64,000 bases of DNA from Morella rubra (taxonomy: Eukaryota > Streptophyta > Magnoliopsida > Fagales > Myricaceae), in contig CM025855.1 in assembly GCA_003952965.2 (NCBI GenBank), forward strand, positions 20,359,633-20,423,632, given 5' to 3'. Both the position numbers and the translations under genes were made by a program. Positions 8,909-19,679 of this stretch are shown here, piece after piece. The notes under the pieces are model-generated. The model ran no database searches. It saw only the letters and a list, made by a program, of their open reading frames with translations, and was not told the DNA's origin. The stretch's first letter is position 1; each line of letters starts with the position of its first letter.

Positions 8909-10189
8909 TGTGAGTCCAAGATTAAGGCAACCCAAAAGGGGGAGGTGAATTGGGTTTCAAACTTTTTCGCTTTTAACCCCCAAAACGTGTTTGCAAAGTA
9001 AAGTCTAATTTAGCACAAGTATATTAAAACAACAAGTAAATAAGTGCTAAATGTAAGGAGTAGGGATAGAGAAGCAAACACGTGATTTTTAGGTGGTTCG
9101 GCAAACCCGCCTACATCCACCCCTCAAGCTCCTTCACCGAGCCTTGAGGTTTTCCCACTATCTTCAAATAGCATACACTCTAGCTTCGGGTGCTAGAGAA
9201 CCGTACAAGTGTTTTCCCGGGCTTAACACTCAAACCCACCCAAGTGGTTTTTCGGGCTCACCACTCACAACCTAACCAAGCTTGAGATATACCCTCTCTA
9301 AGCTTCTTCTTTAGTGAACAACCTCACTAAAGGAATCACCTCTTTTGGATATGAAGATTGAAGAATAAACTCTCTCAAAGAGTGGATATGAAATTGGAAA
9401 TCTCTATCTCTTGATTCACACAAAGACAAGGATATGAAAGTGTGTTTTGTGTGAATGATATGAGAAATATAGAATATGAAGGTTTGGAATATTTCTCAAG
9501 TGATCTAAATGATATGTGGTCGTTGTGTGTTTATTTTGGACGTTATGAAGGTGTATTTATAGGCCACATATGAAAACTAGCGTTTATAGCCGTTGAGTCG
9601 TCTGTTAAAACGAGCGGTCGACCGCTACATGAACCGGTCGACCGCTTCAAGTTACCGTTACTCAACGGTCATATTGTCAGAAGCTCAACGGATCTATTTC
9701 AAATCAACCGGTCGACCGCTATACCAAGCGGTCGAAGACCGGTCGACCGCTTCACCAGCCGGTCGACCTCCTCAACTTAAGCACATGATCCGGTTCAATT
9801 AAAACCACGTTTTTGACCTCTTTGAAACACCCAATTTTAAAGACTTACTTCCCATAAGTATAAGAAAGGTTTGGGAGTTTGATTGGGGTGTTTTAAAACC
9901 TTTAAAAACATTTTAATCTTTCAAACAAAAGGTAAAACGGTTTATGCACGTTTTGAAAGATATGCAAGTGTGATTCATAATCCTTGTCAAAAGTGAAACT
10001 AAGAGTTACAAGGTTTATACCCTAAGGTCTTGAAACTTCACTTTTGAGCTCCTTGCATCTTCTTGATCTTCTTTCTTCAAGTCTTTGGCTCTTTCATCAA
10101 AACGTCTTTGTCTTTGAAGATGTCCGTTTTATAAACTTGATCCATTTATTGAAATCATCAAAATCTCGATTGTGAACAAAAGCCAACAA
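8908..10189 (-). mobile_element. Solo Ty1/copia LTR inside CACTA-2
   Basis: Begins ttgtgagtccaag and ends agccaacaa, flanked by GTAAA on both sides (8903-8907 and 10190-10194), and the CACTA-2 alignment closes exactly across it. It shares with the copia-A LTRs the opening (gtgagtc, then aaccca, a G run, ggtgaattgggtt) and the block tttttaggtggttcggc. There is no internal region, so it is a solo LTR left by LTR-LTR recombination. Orientation is taken from copia-A. Confidence 0.85.
9614..9770. repeat. CGGTCGACCG palindrome array in the solo LTR
   Basis: GTCGAC cores start at 9617, 9637, 9711, 9731 (GTCGAA), 9742 and 9762. Distances are 20, 74, 20, 11 and 20 bp. Flanks are mostly gCGGTCGACCGc. 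By comparison with copia-A this is the U3 part. Confidence 0.85.
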
Positions 10190-10194
10190 GTAAA

Positions 10195-11010
10195 CCATCG
10201 ATCGGTCACTAATCAAATACAATGCTCGATCGGTTAATTTAGACGATCGATCATTGGACTCAACACCTACAAGGCGATCGATCGCCTAAGAAGATGATCG
10301 ATCAGTACGGGAACGAAAACACACAGATGTAACAAAACCCCAAAACAAGTCCAAAATCACCCCAAATTGATCCCAAAACAATCCTAAACTCTTCAAACCT
10401 ACATCAACAATAAAATAAATAAATTTTACAGACCGAAATGGATGATATAGCAAATTAGAAAACGTAAACTAAAAACTCATTTACAATCACTTATATTGTT
10501 AAAAAACAATATAAGTACGTACTTTGACGTAGAAGACAATGAAGGATGATTCCACGCACTTTGGGGGACAATGCAGCACGAAAAGGCTCGTTGAAATTTG
10601 ATTGGATTCGAGAGATTTTGTTGAGAGATAACCGGTAAAAATGACTTCGGCGGTTTCATATAATCCTTCGCGCTTGATCAATCGGTAGTTATTGATGATC
10701 GATCGCTTCCCTCGAACGGATTCAAAAAGTGACTGTTCTTACCGATCGATCGTCATATCGTAACGATCGATCGGTTATTTGAAAAATGTGGCGATCACTC
10801 ATTTGTCGATTCGGTGATCGATTTGTAACTTTAATCGATCGATAATCTCTTCATGCAATTGACGTTTTCGCTTATCGATCGATCGGCATTTCGCATTTGT
10901 AGATGGTTAGTGACGGAGGATTTCGTCACAAAAGGAACGATTGATCGGTGTATAATTGATCGATCGGCATGTGACGAAACTTTTCGTCACCATAAAAAAT
11001 TAACTTTTAG
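10195..11010. repeat. GATCGATCG palindrome array, CACTA-2 end
   Basis: Cores start at 10198, 10226, 10247, 10278, 10298, then a motif-free stretch (about 10310-10680), then further copies to about 10975 (for example near 10690, 10745, 10765, 10875, 10960). The motif-free part holds the reverse complement of the CACTA-3 leader; its splice donor region (acgtactttgacgtag, near 10515-10530) is conserved. Confidence 0.85.
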
Positions 11011-11199
11011 TGATGCCATTTTTATTTCGTCAAAAATACAACCTTTAGTGATGAAATTGGTGATGAAAATTATTTTCATCACGAAAAACCATTTTTTAGT
11101 GACGAAAATAGCATTTCGTCACTAAAATAGACTTTTAGTGACGAAAATAGCATTTTGTCACCGAGAATTTCATCACTAAAAGTTAATTTTCTAATAGTG
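11011..11199. repeat. Terminal fold-back and TIR of CACTA-2
   Basis: Alternating tttttagtgacgaaa and tttcgtcactaaaa units, then the TIR ending ctaatagtg at 11199. The matching region in CACTA-3 is 39817-39990. Confidence 0.85.
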
Positions 11200-11238
11200 A
11201 ATAGTGCTGAGAAGGTGAATACTTTTCTCCACATCCAC
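11200..11238 (-). pseudogene. Host TRANK1-like exon interrupted by CACTA-2
   Basis: After acceptor tatcag the minus strand reads VDVEKSIHLLSTI and then runs into the CACTA-2 terminal repeat at 11199. The segment is typical of the family's C-terminus. The remainder of the exon is not visible in the window. Confidence 0.6.
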
Positions 11239-11331
11239 CTGATATTTAAGCAGGAAAGGGAAGCTCAGCGTGGTGCAAGTATGCGTAATTCTCTATGAAG
11301 AGTCCAACAAAATTCAAAACAAATGTGTTAC

Positions 11332-11692
11332 CTTCATTGCTTGGGGATTTGACACCAAGCTCTTTGGATCACTACCATTATTCGGTGACTTGAGACCTTC
11401 AAATATTCCCCAAAAGTAACTATAATTCATTGGCACTTCTTTTCCACTTATTTTGGTCGAGTTTGCAGGTGCAAGCGCAGAACACTCCCGATCATGGCTG
11501 CCAGAAGAAAGCACTTCAGCACAAGAATTGGGAGCACCCCCATCAATAGCACCTTGTGACGAGGCTTCGATTTTCTGTGGAAACAAGACTCTATTGATGT
11601 CCTCCCTGGCTCTGCTTTACTGTCATGTTCACAAAAATAGCATGATCAAGACATTCAAACTATGAACAATTCTTTCTCAAACTCACGATTAT
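11332..11692 (-). pseudogene. Host TRANK1-like C-terminal coding segment
   Basis: Reads VSLRKNCS, a stop (TAG), then DHAIFVNMTVKQS, a frameshift, and from about 11586 MFPQKIEASSQGAIDGG and VPMNYSYFWGIFEGLKSPNN, ending at a donor AAG/GTAACA (11332). It continues the exon that breaks at 12818; solo LTR-1 lies between, with ATTAT/ATTAC at its edges. The PMNYxxFWxxFExLK motif is characteristic of the family's tail. Confidence 0.7.
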
Positions 11693-12817
11693 TGTAGATG
11701 TATTTTAGTTGGCGTAAAAACTTTATGACATATTTTAGTTATTCTTGAGATTCATGTTTAATGAAGTCCTGCTCAAGACCAGCGGTTCAACAAATTGGTG
11801 ATCGTCTGGGAATGTTTAAGGTTTGATTGTACCATGCTTACAGTTTATTAACGCGAAGTTGGAGCGGGAGTTTGTGAAAGTTCACTCGAAGTTTGATCAG
11901 AATTCGCTTACGATCAAGTTGACTGTTGTAACGGTTTTTAACAGATGCGCCAAGATTCAAGAAGTCTGAACTTCATGAAAACCTTCCCTTCGACTCCCGA
12001 GAGTACAAAAGCTATTTTCTCACTCATGTTCCTAATTTTGAGAGACCTAGCTTTTCAGAACCTTCATGATATACTCTCTGTTACTGTTTCATAGTTTGTT
12101 GTGTGAACAAAGATCAAACCTAGTGAGATTTTCTTTTCCCAATTATCTCAGTTTGGATTTGATCACAAGAACCTTGATTAAGAAGGTTAACTCTAGAGGT
12201 TGCTGGAGATCTACCAAGACTAATTGTGAAAGAAGCTGATTGCACGTGGGTGTGTGGAAAGATTGGCTTGGCTGTAGAGATCGGCTTTTTGGAATTAAGA
12301 TCTTCAAATGGAAGAGGAGTTCCTCGTTCCCTGCAAGGTGCAGATTTGGATGTTGTATTCCAGGTAAGGTAACAAGTTGAATAGACTAGCAACGGGGTGT
12401 TGGGTAGTTTATAGATCACTGTGTACCGAGTTTGAAGTTTCTAGTGGATTCACTTAAACCGGCTTACGAGCCCGGAGAGTTTTTTCCTCTTGAAAGATTC
12501 TTTCAAAGTGGTTTTTCTCTTCATCATCAATCTGGTGTTATTGTGTGATTGTGATTACTTAGAGAATTTAGTGATTGTTTCTTTGATTAAGAAAGAAATC
12601 TTGAGTATATTGTAGAGTTAATAATCTGCAATATCTTATCCATATTGATTTGTTCATTTCGCATATACTTTGTTGATTAGTGTCCTTGAATTTGCTGATA
12701 AGCTTGTGAGAATTGTGCAGCAGTGAATTTAAAAAGGACCGAAAATTTGGAGAACCTATTCAACCCCCCCTTCTAGGTTCGGTTACTAGTACATTGAGTC
12801 TTAAACTATCTTGTTCA
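11693..12817 (+). mobile_element. Solo copia LTR-1 in a host coding exon
   Basis: About 1,125 bp from tgtagatgtatttt to atcttgttca, flanked by ATTAT (11688-11692) and ATTAC (12818-12822), one mismatch. It matches 14496-15693 in inverted orientation over its length (shared: gatcgtctgggaatg, the gagttcctcgttccctgcaa block, accccgttgctagt, ccttctaggttcgg). Host coding sequence resumes at once on both sides (DPFVI and VSLRKNCS). Confidence 0.82.
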
Positions 12818-14490
12818 ATTACAAAAGGATCGTGAATCTTTTTAAATGCTTCAGCAAACACATTATTATTATTATTATGTGAATGTTTCCAGGGACATAT
12901 ACTCTGTTGAAGGACATCAAAAAATTCACTTGGAAGTTGCTCAGTAATATAGCTCCTACCAAGCACATCAAAGAAGTCCCAAGAGTTCAGATAAACCAAA
13001 CATATAAGAGCACCCAATCTCAAAACCAGCAGTGGATAGTACTCCTCCACTTTATGTTAGACATTCTGATCCATTCAGTTAAATCATTCTTATTATAAAA
13101 AAGCTACCTTAAGGTAGTTAAACCATTCAGCAAAAGAAGACCTTGAAGTGATGAAGAAACCTTGGAAGCAAGAGGCGAAGATCAGTAGCCATTCAACAAG
13201 ATACAAGAAACAACCGGGAGAAATTTAGTCATTTTCTTTCCTCCAGTTTGCCGAGCAATTATCCATCAAAGCTTCATGTAGCTACTCAGGCGCAGTACCA
13301 TAGGGAAATTTCGATCTCAGCTGCCCACACAAAAACTGAATCAACTTCTTCCAGAGTGGATTCCTGTCATCCTCATCAATCCATTTCAATATCTCCTTAT
13401 ATAAATCGTTATTCACCTTCACTACTCCAAGAATTACCATGACAATTCTTCCAATTCCCCTATATGTGAGCTTACCAGCCTTCAAGCTAATGATTTCAAC
13501 TATCACCTGTTGTAGTAAATTATTTGAAACCTCGGTTTCTCTAAAAGAAGGCATGTTATCTGACAATGATTTCCGCCAGTCTAAGGGAAATCTAAAACCA
13601 AAGTAAGATTTAGTGGAAAATTTGAGAAATCTCTGCAATGCCTTTACATTATTGGGGCTGCAGTTCAGATACTTCGATTCCAAAAGAAACTTTGCAATCT
13701 CAACCGTGAGAGCAAGACATCTGCTTCCGCTGAACATGGAGAGGGAATTCTTTAATGTGAAATTATAAAGGGATTCAAGATTCTTCAAAACCTTCAACCC
13801 AGCATATAGTAATTCTGAACACCAGTAACTTCAAGCAGTAGAAACAAAACGGCTAACACCAAAAGAAACAACCTCTCCACGCAGAAGAAGAAATCCATCA
13901 TCCAATTCTCTCACCCAATCAGCATCAAAGTTGAGCACAACATAGACATTCTTACTATTATGAAACTGCTTCCACACTCCGAAGTAATTAAAACAAAAAT
14001 CTCCATAACTACTATGTTCCTAAACATCTTGGATTTCAGAACGTGTGAGATACTTGAGAACTTTCAGAATCTGATCTCGCCAAAAATTTCAAAAGTAAAC
14101 CAAAGATTCAACAAAACTTTGATTTCTAGAGGTCAATTGTTCTGAATTCTTTATGGGGTCAGAGACTAGATAATCCTCCCACTCATACTTTGAGCAACTT
14201 GAATGAAGATGAGCATCTATTATCTTTTGAGTAGACATTATTTCACCACCTACACTATTGTGTCTTTGAGAAGCATTCAGATGATTTTTCATCACGGACA
14301 TGTTACTCTATAAGATAACATCAGCTTCCGTACAAACGAAAGCATAGAAGGTGTTTGACACATTCTTTGCAAATGACTTGGCGTTTTCCAAGAGCTTCTG
14401 CTTCTGTGTAAACTGCTTTAAAGGGCCAGCCTTTGCTTCCAGGTGCCCATATTGAGTTGGACAGAACGAATAAAAGAATTAGCCTGGATG
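12818..14490 (-). pseudogene. Host TRANK1-like coding exon, middle part
   Basis: Minus-strand segments in order: FVLSNSIWAPGSKGW (from about 14480), AKSFAKNVSNTFYAFVCTEA, NHLNASQRHNSVGGEI (14301), DAHLHSSCSKYEWEDYLV, VWKQFHNSKNVYVVLNFDAD, SLYNFTLKNSLSMFSG (13797), AKFLLESKYLN, FPLDWRKSLSDNM, then NCSANWRKEND, ISPGCFLYLVEWLLI, YYPLLVLRLGALICLVYLN (13050), SYITEQLPSEFFDVL, FAEAFKKIHDPFVI. At least five stops or frameshifts (near 14310, 14020, 13830, 13280, 13090) break it. A run of AAT codons (12862-12880) gives an asparagine tract. This exon has no known catalytic motif. Confidence 0.8.
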
Positions 14491-14495
14491 CTTTT

Positions 14496-15693
14496 TGAAG
14501 TGGACTGTTTAAGACTCAATAGTGTTGCCGAACCTAGAAGGGGGGTTGAATAGGTTCTAAAATTTCTTTTAACCACTTATTTCTACACACTCACACAAGA
14601 AGCACAATCAGCAGATTTCAAAAGAAACAAGGCAACAATATATCATGCGGAAGTAATGAACCAATATGGATACGTTTTCTGCAAAGTTCTAAATCAGCAG
14701 AATAGCTGTTTGTTTTCTTGCTCAATCAAATAAACTAGAGAGAAACAATCACAATAACAACAGGTTAATCAATGTAAACTAAATCACAACAAGAACACCA
14801 AGATTTGGTTACGAAGAGAAAACCTGCTTGAAAGAATTCTTTCAAGAGGTAAAAACTCTCCGGGCTTGTAAGCCGGTTTAATCGAATCCACTAGAATCTT
14901 CAAACTCGGTACACGGTGATCTATAAACTACCCAACACCCCGTTGCTAGTCTAACTCTACCGTTACCTTACCTGGAATACAACATCCAGATCTGCCTCTT
15001 GCAGGGAACGAGGAACTCCTCTTCCGTTTGAAATTCTTGATCCCGAAAAACCAAACTTTACAGCCAAGCCGATCTTTCCACACCTTCACGTGCAATTGAC
15101 TTCTTCACAGCTAGAACATCCAGCCTTGGTAGATCTCCAGCAACCTCTGGAGTTAACCTTCTTAATCAAGGTTTATCTTGGTGATAGAAATTCAAACTGA
15201 GATGATAAAGGAAAGGAAACTCTCGTAGGGTTTGCTCTCAGTTTACACAGAACAGACTATAGAAACAGTTGCAGGGAATATTTCATCAAAGCTCTCAATA
15301 GCTAGATTTCTCAAAATGATTTCAAGGAATGTTCTTTGAAGGAATGGCTATTCAAATGTTTGTGTATCTTTAGAATGTGAGAAGAGAGAGCTTTTTATAT
15401 TTTCTGGAGGGTCAGGAAGAAAGCTCTCACGAATATACTCAAAATCTTGCTTCTTGCGCACTTCTATTAATACCGTTGTAACTGCCTTTCGCAAGTCTTG
15501 ATCAAACTATAAGTGAACTCTGATCAAACTTCGAGTGCTCTCAAAACATCAAAGCGCCAGTTCTGTGTAAGCAAACTATATGCAGACTTCAATCAAACTG
15601 TAACCATTCCCAGACGATCACCAATCATGTTGAACTGCTAGACTTTGAGCAGGGCTTCATTAACCACGTATCTCAGGAATAAATACATTAACA
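14496..15693 (-). mobile_element. Solo copia LTR-2 in a host coding exon
   Basis: 1,198 bp, edges tgaagtggactg and aatacattaaca, with perfect 5-bp target duplications CTTTT at 14491-14495 and 15694-15698. Same family as LTR-1, opposite orientation. The host reading runs GNFQK before it and ASRLILLFVLS after it, so the insertion is inside a codon run of an exon. Confidence 0.9.
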
Positions 15694-15698
15694 CTTTT

Positions 15699-16205
15699 TG
15701 AAAATTGCCAGCCTTAACTAGCAGATCAGCTACCAGTAGAATCTCCCCTCTCAGCTTTGCAATGTTTGCAGCCTCTAAGAAGTTTCCTGATTCTTCTTCT
15801 AGCAACTGAAGCACATTAAGACAACCCATAGGCATCAAAAATTTGCGCATCAATTCTATGTATTTAAAAGCCTAAACAAATTTCCTCATAGATTTCACAA
15901 ATTTCATCATGTATCTAGGATCTTTACGCTCATAAATATGGCGAGCAGTACTCTCTATAAACTCTTGTTGATCATTTTTTATTTCTTTGTCTCTTCGAAG
16001 CACACCACTGTCAGTAGTTACATCTTGTTTCAAATTTTCAATGTACTTGAAACCTTTGTCAAATAATTTTCCCTTGTGCAAACTTGAAGACATTCCATGA
16101 AAAAATAGCCCCTGGCATACACATCAGCTGCAAGTTCATATCATCCAGCAAGGAAAAAGCACTCCCCGGCCTTTTCTAGCTCAGATTCCCCGCATTTTTC
16201 TAAGC
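15699..16205 (-). pseudogene. Host TRANK1-like coding exon, 5' part
   Basis: Starts after acceptor gcaagcag (G at 16205). Reads GLEKCGESELEKAGECFFLA, a TGA stop, YELAADVYARGYFFMECLQV, a 1-bp shift, then KLFDKGFKYIENLKQDVTTD, FIESTARHIYERKDPRYMMK, and MRKFLMPMGCLNVLQLLEEE, FLEAANIAKLRGEILLVADL. The repeated helical pattern (YELAA-VYARG, FLEAANIAKLRG) is TPR-like and typical for this family. Confidence 0.8.
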
Positions 16206-17051
16206 CTGCTTGCAATAATCAGAAGTTTAAAATTTACAAAGACAAAATCCAGCAAGCCGAAATTCTAACCCCCTCTGACTTGTACTTTGTCTTCAAGTTC
16301 AGTTTTTTGTTTTGATGGAGTTACCGATTTATGACAAGAAATCCAGAACATGGAAAGAATTTCAACCCTCGCATGACAAGTTTTCAGATAGAAATTATAA
16401 GATCAATTCCAATAAGAATGGAAAAAGAAATTAATGGAAATAACATGAGATTGATATTCAAATATTTCTTCTTAAAACGTATTGATTTGACCCCATGTCC
16501 AAGGTCCAATATTGAATAATTTTAGAGGTTTGCCTTGACTTTGTCCGTGTTTGTATTCTTCCCCAATTTGAGTTTCGCTCATTGGATTTTCAATCACAAA
16601 ACCAAAATTCAGGTGTGTATTTATGTATTTTGCTTGTCCTTAATGCTTTCCGATTCTACTAAATTTATGTCAATTAAAAAGACAAAAAAATTACAGAGTC
16701 TTTTCTAGACCCTAGAATTTCTTGGATTTTCAAAAAGAAAATTAAACAGTAAAAAAGCTAAGACAATTTCCACAGTAGTAGACGATGGCTCTGGCCCCCC
16801 AAGTTATCTCTAGCAAAAAACCAGCAATGAAACTCATTTGCAGCACAGATTTGTCGTTCCCAAATCATAGTTCATTAATATCCTCAATCACACAAAAGGT
16901 TCTAATATTCAACTGTCAGGGAGTGAAATTTAAAGATAATGCTTATGTTTCATATAAATGTAGTAGGGAAATTAGAACCCCAACACTACGATACATGTCA
17001 AAGATGTAAGGTTACATTCTTTTTTACCAATATCAGAGAATCAATGCATAC
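16206..17051. other. Host intron
   Basis: AT-rich stretch between the TPR exon's donor (GAGCTG/GTATGC at 17051) and the next exon's acceptor (16206). No repeat boundary or gene recognised. Confidence 0.55.
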
Positions 17052-17320
17052 CAGCTCTTTCGTACTCCTCCATATCAATGAAACACAGGGCAGCATAATT
17101 AGCCTTGCCTATAGCTTCAAATATATCAGCAGCTTCCCTGAGGATAACACTTGCTGCTTCTGGATTCGAATGGTGCATACGGTCAGCCTTAGATCTGAGG
17201 CCAGCAGCCTTAGACCGTCTTTTCCAATAAGTATCGCCAGCCCTTTCAAAGCACATTGTTGCCATTTCATAGTTGCTATCCTGATATAACTGCAAGACAA
17301 CCATCGGAAGATGATGGCAT
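17052..17320 (-). pseudogene. Host TRANK1-like TPR exon
   Basis: Clean exon: acceptor cttctgcag before 17320, donor GAGCTG/GTATGC at 17052/17051. Reads LYQDSNYEMATMCFERAGDT, YWKRRSKAAGLRSKADRM, NPEAASVILREAADIFEAIG, KANYAALCFIDMEEYERAG without a stop. The paired helices (AxxCFERAGD, AALCF...EYERAG) are TPR-like. This is the best preserved piece of the host gene. The next upstream coding sequence in the family, the helicase core, is not found to its right; a gypsy LTR tip and copia-B follow. Confidence 0.82.
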
Positions 17321-18204
17321 CTGCAGAAGAAAGGAAACGGCATTAAAGATCCTCCATCCCCTGATTCAAAGGTAATATTAGTGCACATGAGCAACAATAA
17401 CAGCAACAACAGTAGAAACCAACAACAACGGCATTGTCATCCTCATCCTTGTCATTTTCTTAGGCAGTTCATCAAGGGAAAAAACTATAAGTCAAGGACA
17501 CTAACAAAGAGGAACAATCAGATTATTAAAATCACCCTGAATTTTTTTCATTCAATAACCTGAGGTTTTCCAGTTACAATTGGGGTTCAATATCAAGGGC
17601 ACGGTATCTAGAGGAGATAGAAGAAGTAGTAGAGATGATTGCAAAGACAGTTGCAAGTCTATTAGACTCACAAAGTTAAACAATCTGATTGTCCTTTCAA
17701 CATAATTCTTTTTCTAAACAGTAACAAAAGGGTTTCTGGTCACAATTGCAGCAAAGTATGTTTCTGTAAGAATGGATCACAATTAAAGGCATAGTAACCT
17801 TGATGCCCTGTAGAAACTTTTTTGGGTCATGGTTGCGTAGGATGGAAGATAAAGATTTCGAAGTCATTGTCCAGTGAGTCGGCTGTGACCAACCCATGCT
17901 TCTCTGTCTTTTTGGGGTTTCTTTCCGTCTCAAACCAACAGTACACCTATTTAGACCTAAAACAAACAAATAAACGAACATGATGTTGTATTTGAAATAG
18001 AGTTTCTACATGATATGTACGGAGAGCATGTGTTCCTCTCATCTGGAGAGTTTTTCTAGGGTTTTAGGCCCTTGGTTCCCAGGTTTATGATACTATTCTA
18101 TTGATTTTGTGGCATTTCTCCGTTGTTCTTTCTTTGTTGGCTGGTTTCTTCTCTTTGTTTCGGGTGGGTTTCTGGTCTCGGGTGATACTCCTCAAAGATC
18201 AAAG
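17321..18204. other. Host intron or unassigned sequence
   Basis: Contains a CAA-rich patch (about 17390-17440) and a T/G-rich stretch (18000-18190). I recognise no gene, terminal repeat or exon of the host family. Confidence 0.4.
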
Positions 18205-18434
18205 CTCCTAGCTCAAATTCTTCTAAATATTGCAATGTATCACTATTAAAAATTTGCAAACAATCTAACATGACAATATAACATGTAGATTAATGATAAG
18301 GATGCAAGAAATACATCAAGTCAACCATACATGTCTTTTCTCAATAATTTAGGGTATTGCAAAACTTAAAGAGTCAAAGTTAAAAATTAACATTGAAAGA
18401 ACCTAAAAGTCGGGGTCTCACAATTCACCCCCGA
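18205..18434 (-). repeat. Tip of a Tekay-like gypsy 3' LTR with polypurine tract
   Basis: Ends cggggtctcaca at 18422, the same kind of terminus as the large LTR at 53199-56637 (ggttggggtctcaca). Next to it, attcacccccgagaa (18423-18437) is, on the minus strand, a G-rich polypurine tract. A segment like aaattcttctaaatattgca is shared with 56310-56360. Only the LTR start and PPT survive before copia-B begins. Confidence 0.6.
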
Positions 18435-19312
18435 GAATTGAGATTGATTTGTTAAATCTTTTTCGCTAAAAATTATTCGTTTATTTATCCTTCCACCATA
18501 CTATATTCCATTTGAGTTAATAGAACAGGAATATTATCATTGACAAAATCTCCAACTCATATAATTCTTAATTTTATAATTTGTAATTCGTTAGACTATC
18601 AAATTGTTTCTAAAACAATTTTACAAATAAATATATATAATATATTAATTTCGAAAAATATTTTCACAAAATTCCTCTGGCTAGAGATTTCTTTTTCTCA
18701 AGTCCAACCCTATACAGATATACATGAATATACTATGTCATAAAGAGACTGTTGGATTCCTTATTGAGCATTTATATAAACTCATTCATCATACACAAGA
18801 CCTGATATTATTTGGAATATTTGACCTAGAAAGATCATCATCAAATAACTCAATCAGAGTACAAGTACACAATAAACAAATATACACAAACTTCTCAAGT
18901 CTAAGGATAACTTAAACAAATTGTGCTGAATAGCTTTTCAACATCAATGATCACTTCCATAAGGTATCCATATTTGATCCCGTTCAGTGCATGTACTCTT
19001 ACATTACACCCACTCATTTACTTAAGGTCACCACCTCGATAACTGAATACATCATTATATTTAATAGAGGCACAACAAGCATAGACCTATTGTACATAAA
19101 TATGTACCTTGGTCTAGAACAAAATATCAAGTGTAGAAGGAACCAAAAAGTCATACTCTTGCCTTTGATTCATTAATCATTGGCATGATTTTTCTATAAT
19201 GTCACTCAATAATAACTGTGTAATATCTTATGTCACAATATAATAAATATAAACACGTGGCATTTAAATAACAATTATTTAGAATAATGATTTTTAGAGC
19301 ATACTTCTTACA
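18435..19312 (-). repeat. Copia-B 3' LTR (left, truncated)
   Basis: Aligns with 27945-28220 joined to 37768-38355. It ends ...gcatacttcttaca at 19312 next to the PPT. About 320 bp of its outer part are missing, replaced by the gypsy LTR tip. Near its end it has about 20 bp (atttttagagcatacttctt) that the right LTR lacks. Confidence 0.8.
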
Positions 19313-19439
19313 ATCTCCCACTTGCACTAAAAAATATTCATACAGGTATCTCATACCCATGTATCCCCTTTCTATGTAATCTGCCTTTTAATGGTAGAGT
19401 TATTGGTTGTAACCAATTTACAACTTCTCCAACCCATGT

Positions 19440-19662
19440 ACGTTTACCCAATATACATACACAAATTCAAAATTGATCAACTATCAATTATCCTTGAATT
19501 TGTATATCCCTGGACGACCCGCAAATTCTCAACTCTAAACACTATAAGTAGCGTTTACCCAATGTACATACACAAATCCAAAATTGATCAACTATCAATT
19601 ATCCTTGAATTTGTATATCCCTGGATGACCCGTAAATTCTTAACTCCAAACACTAGCAAGTA
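19440..19662. repeat. 111-bp tandem duplication in copia-B
   Basis: Units 19440-19550 and 19551-19662 both begin cgtttacccaat and contain attgatcaactatcaattat and gtatatccctgga. A third unit starts (acgttta) and stops. A few substitutions separate the two units. Confidence 0.85.
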
Positions 19663-19679
19663 ACGTTTAATACTTCTCA

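Larger units (their letters stand above)
8818..11199 (-). mobile_element. CACTA-2 end fragment (same family as CACTA-3)
   Basis: Reverse-complement alignment with 39817 to about 40990 is close and nearly continuous: TIR, gtgacgaaa repeats, GATCGATCG array, motif-free leader and second sub-array. The terminal repeat reads ttttctaatagtg at 11187-11199 (CACTATTAGAAAA outward). Right of it the host exon resumes; left it is cut at 8818 by CACTA-1. It contains the solo LTR 8908-10189. No coding sequence remains. It entered a coding exon of the host gene (VDVEKSIHLLSTI, read from 11238). Confidence 0.88.

Noticed and set aside
15694..15702. 9-bp repeat ctttttgaa on both sides of solo LTR-2 as a MULE-type duplication
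   Set aside because: The LTR itself starts tgaa, so only CTTTT is the duplication; 5 bp fits a copia LTR.
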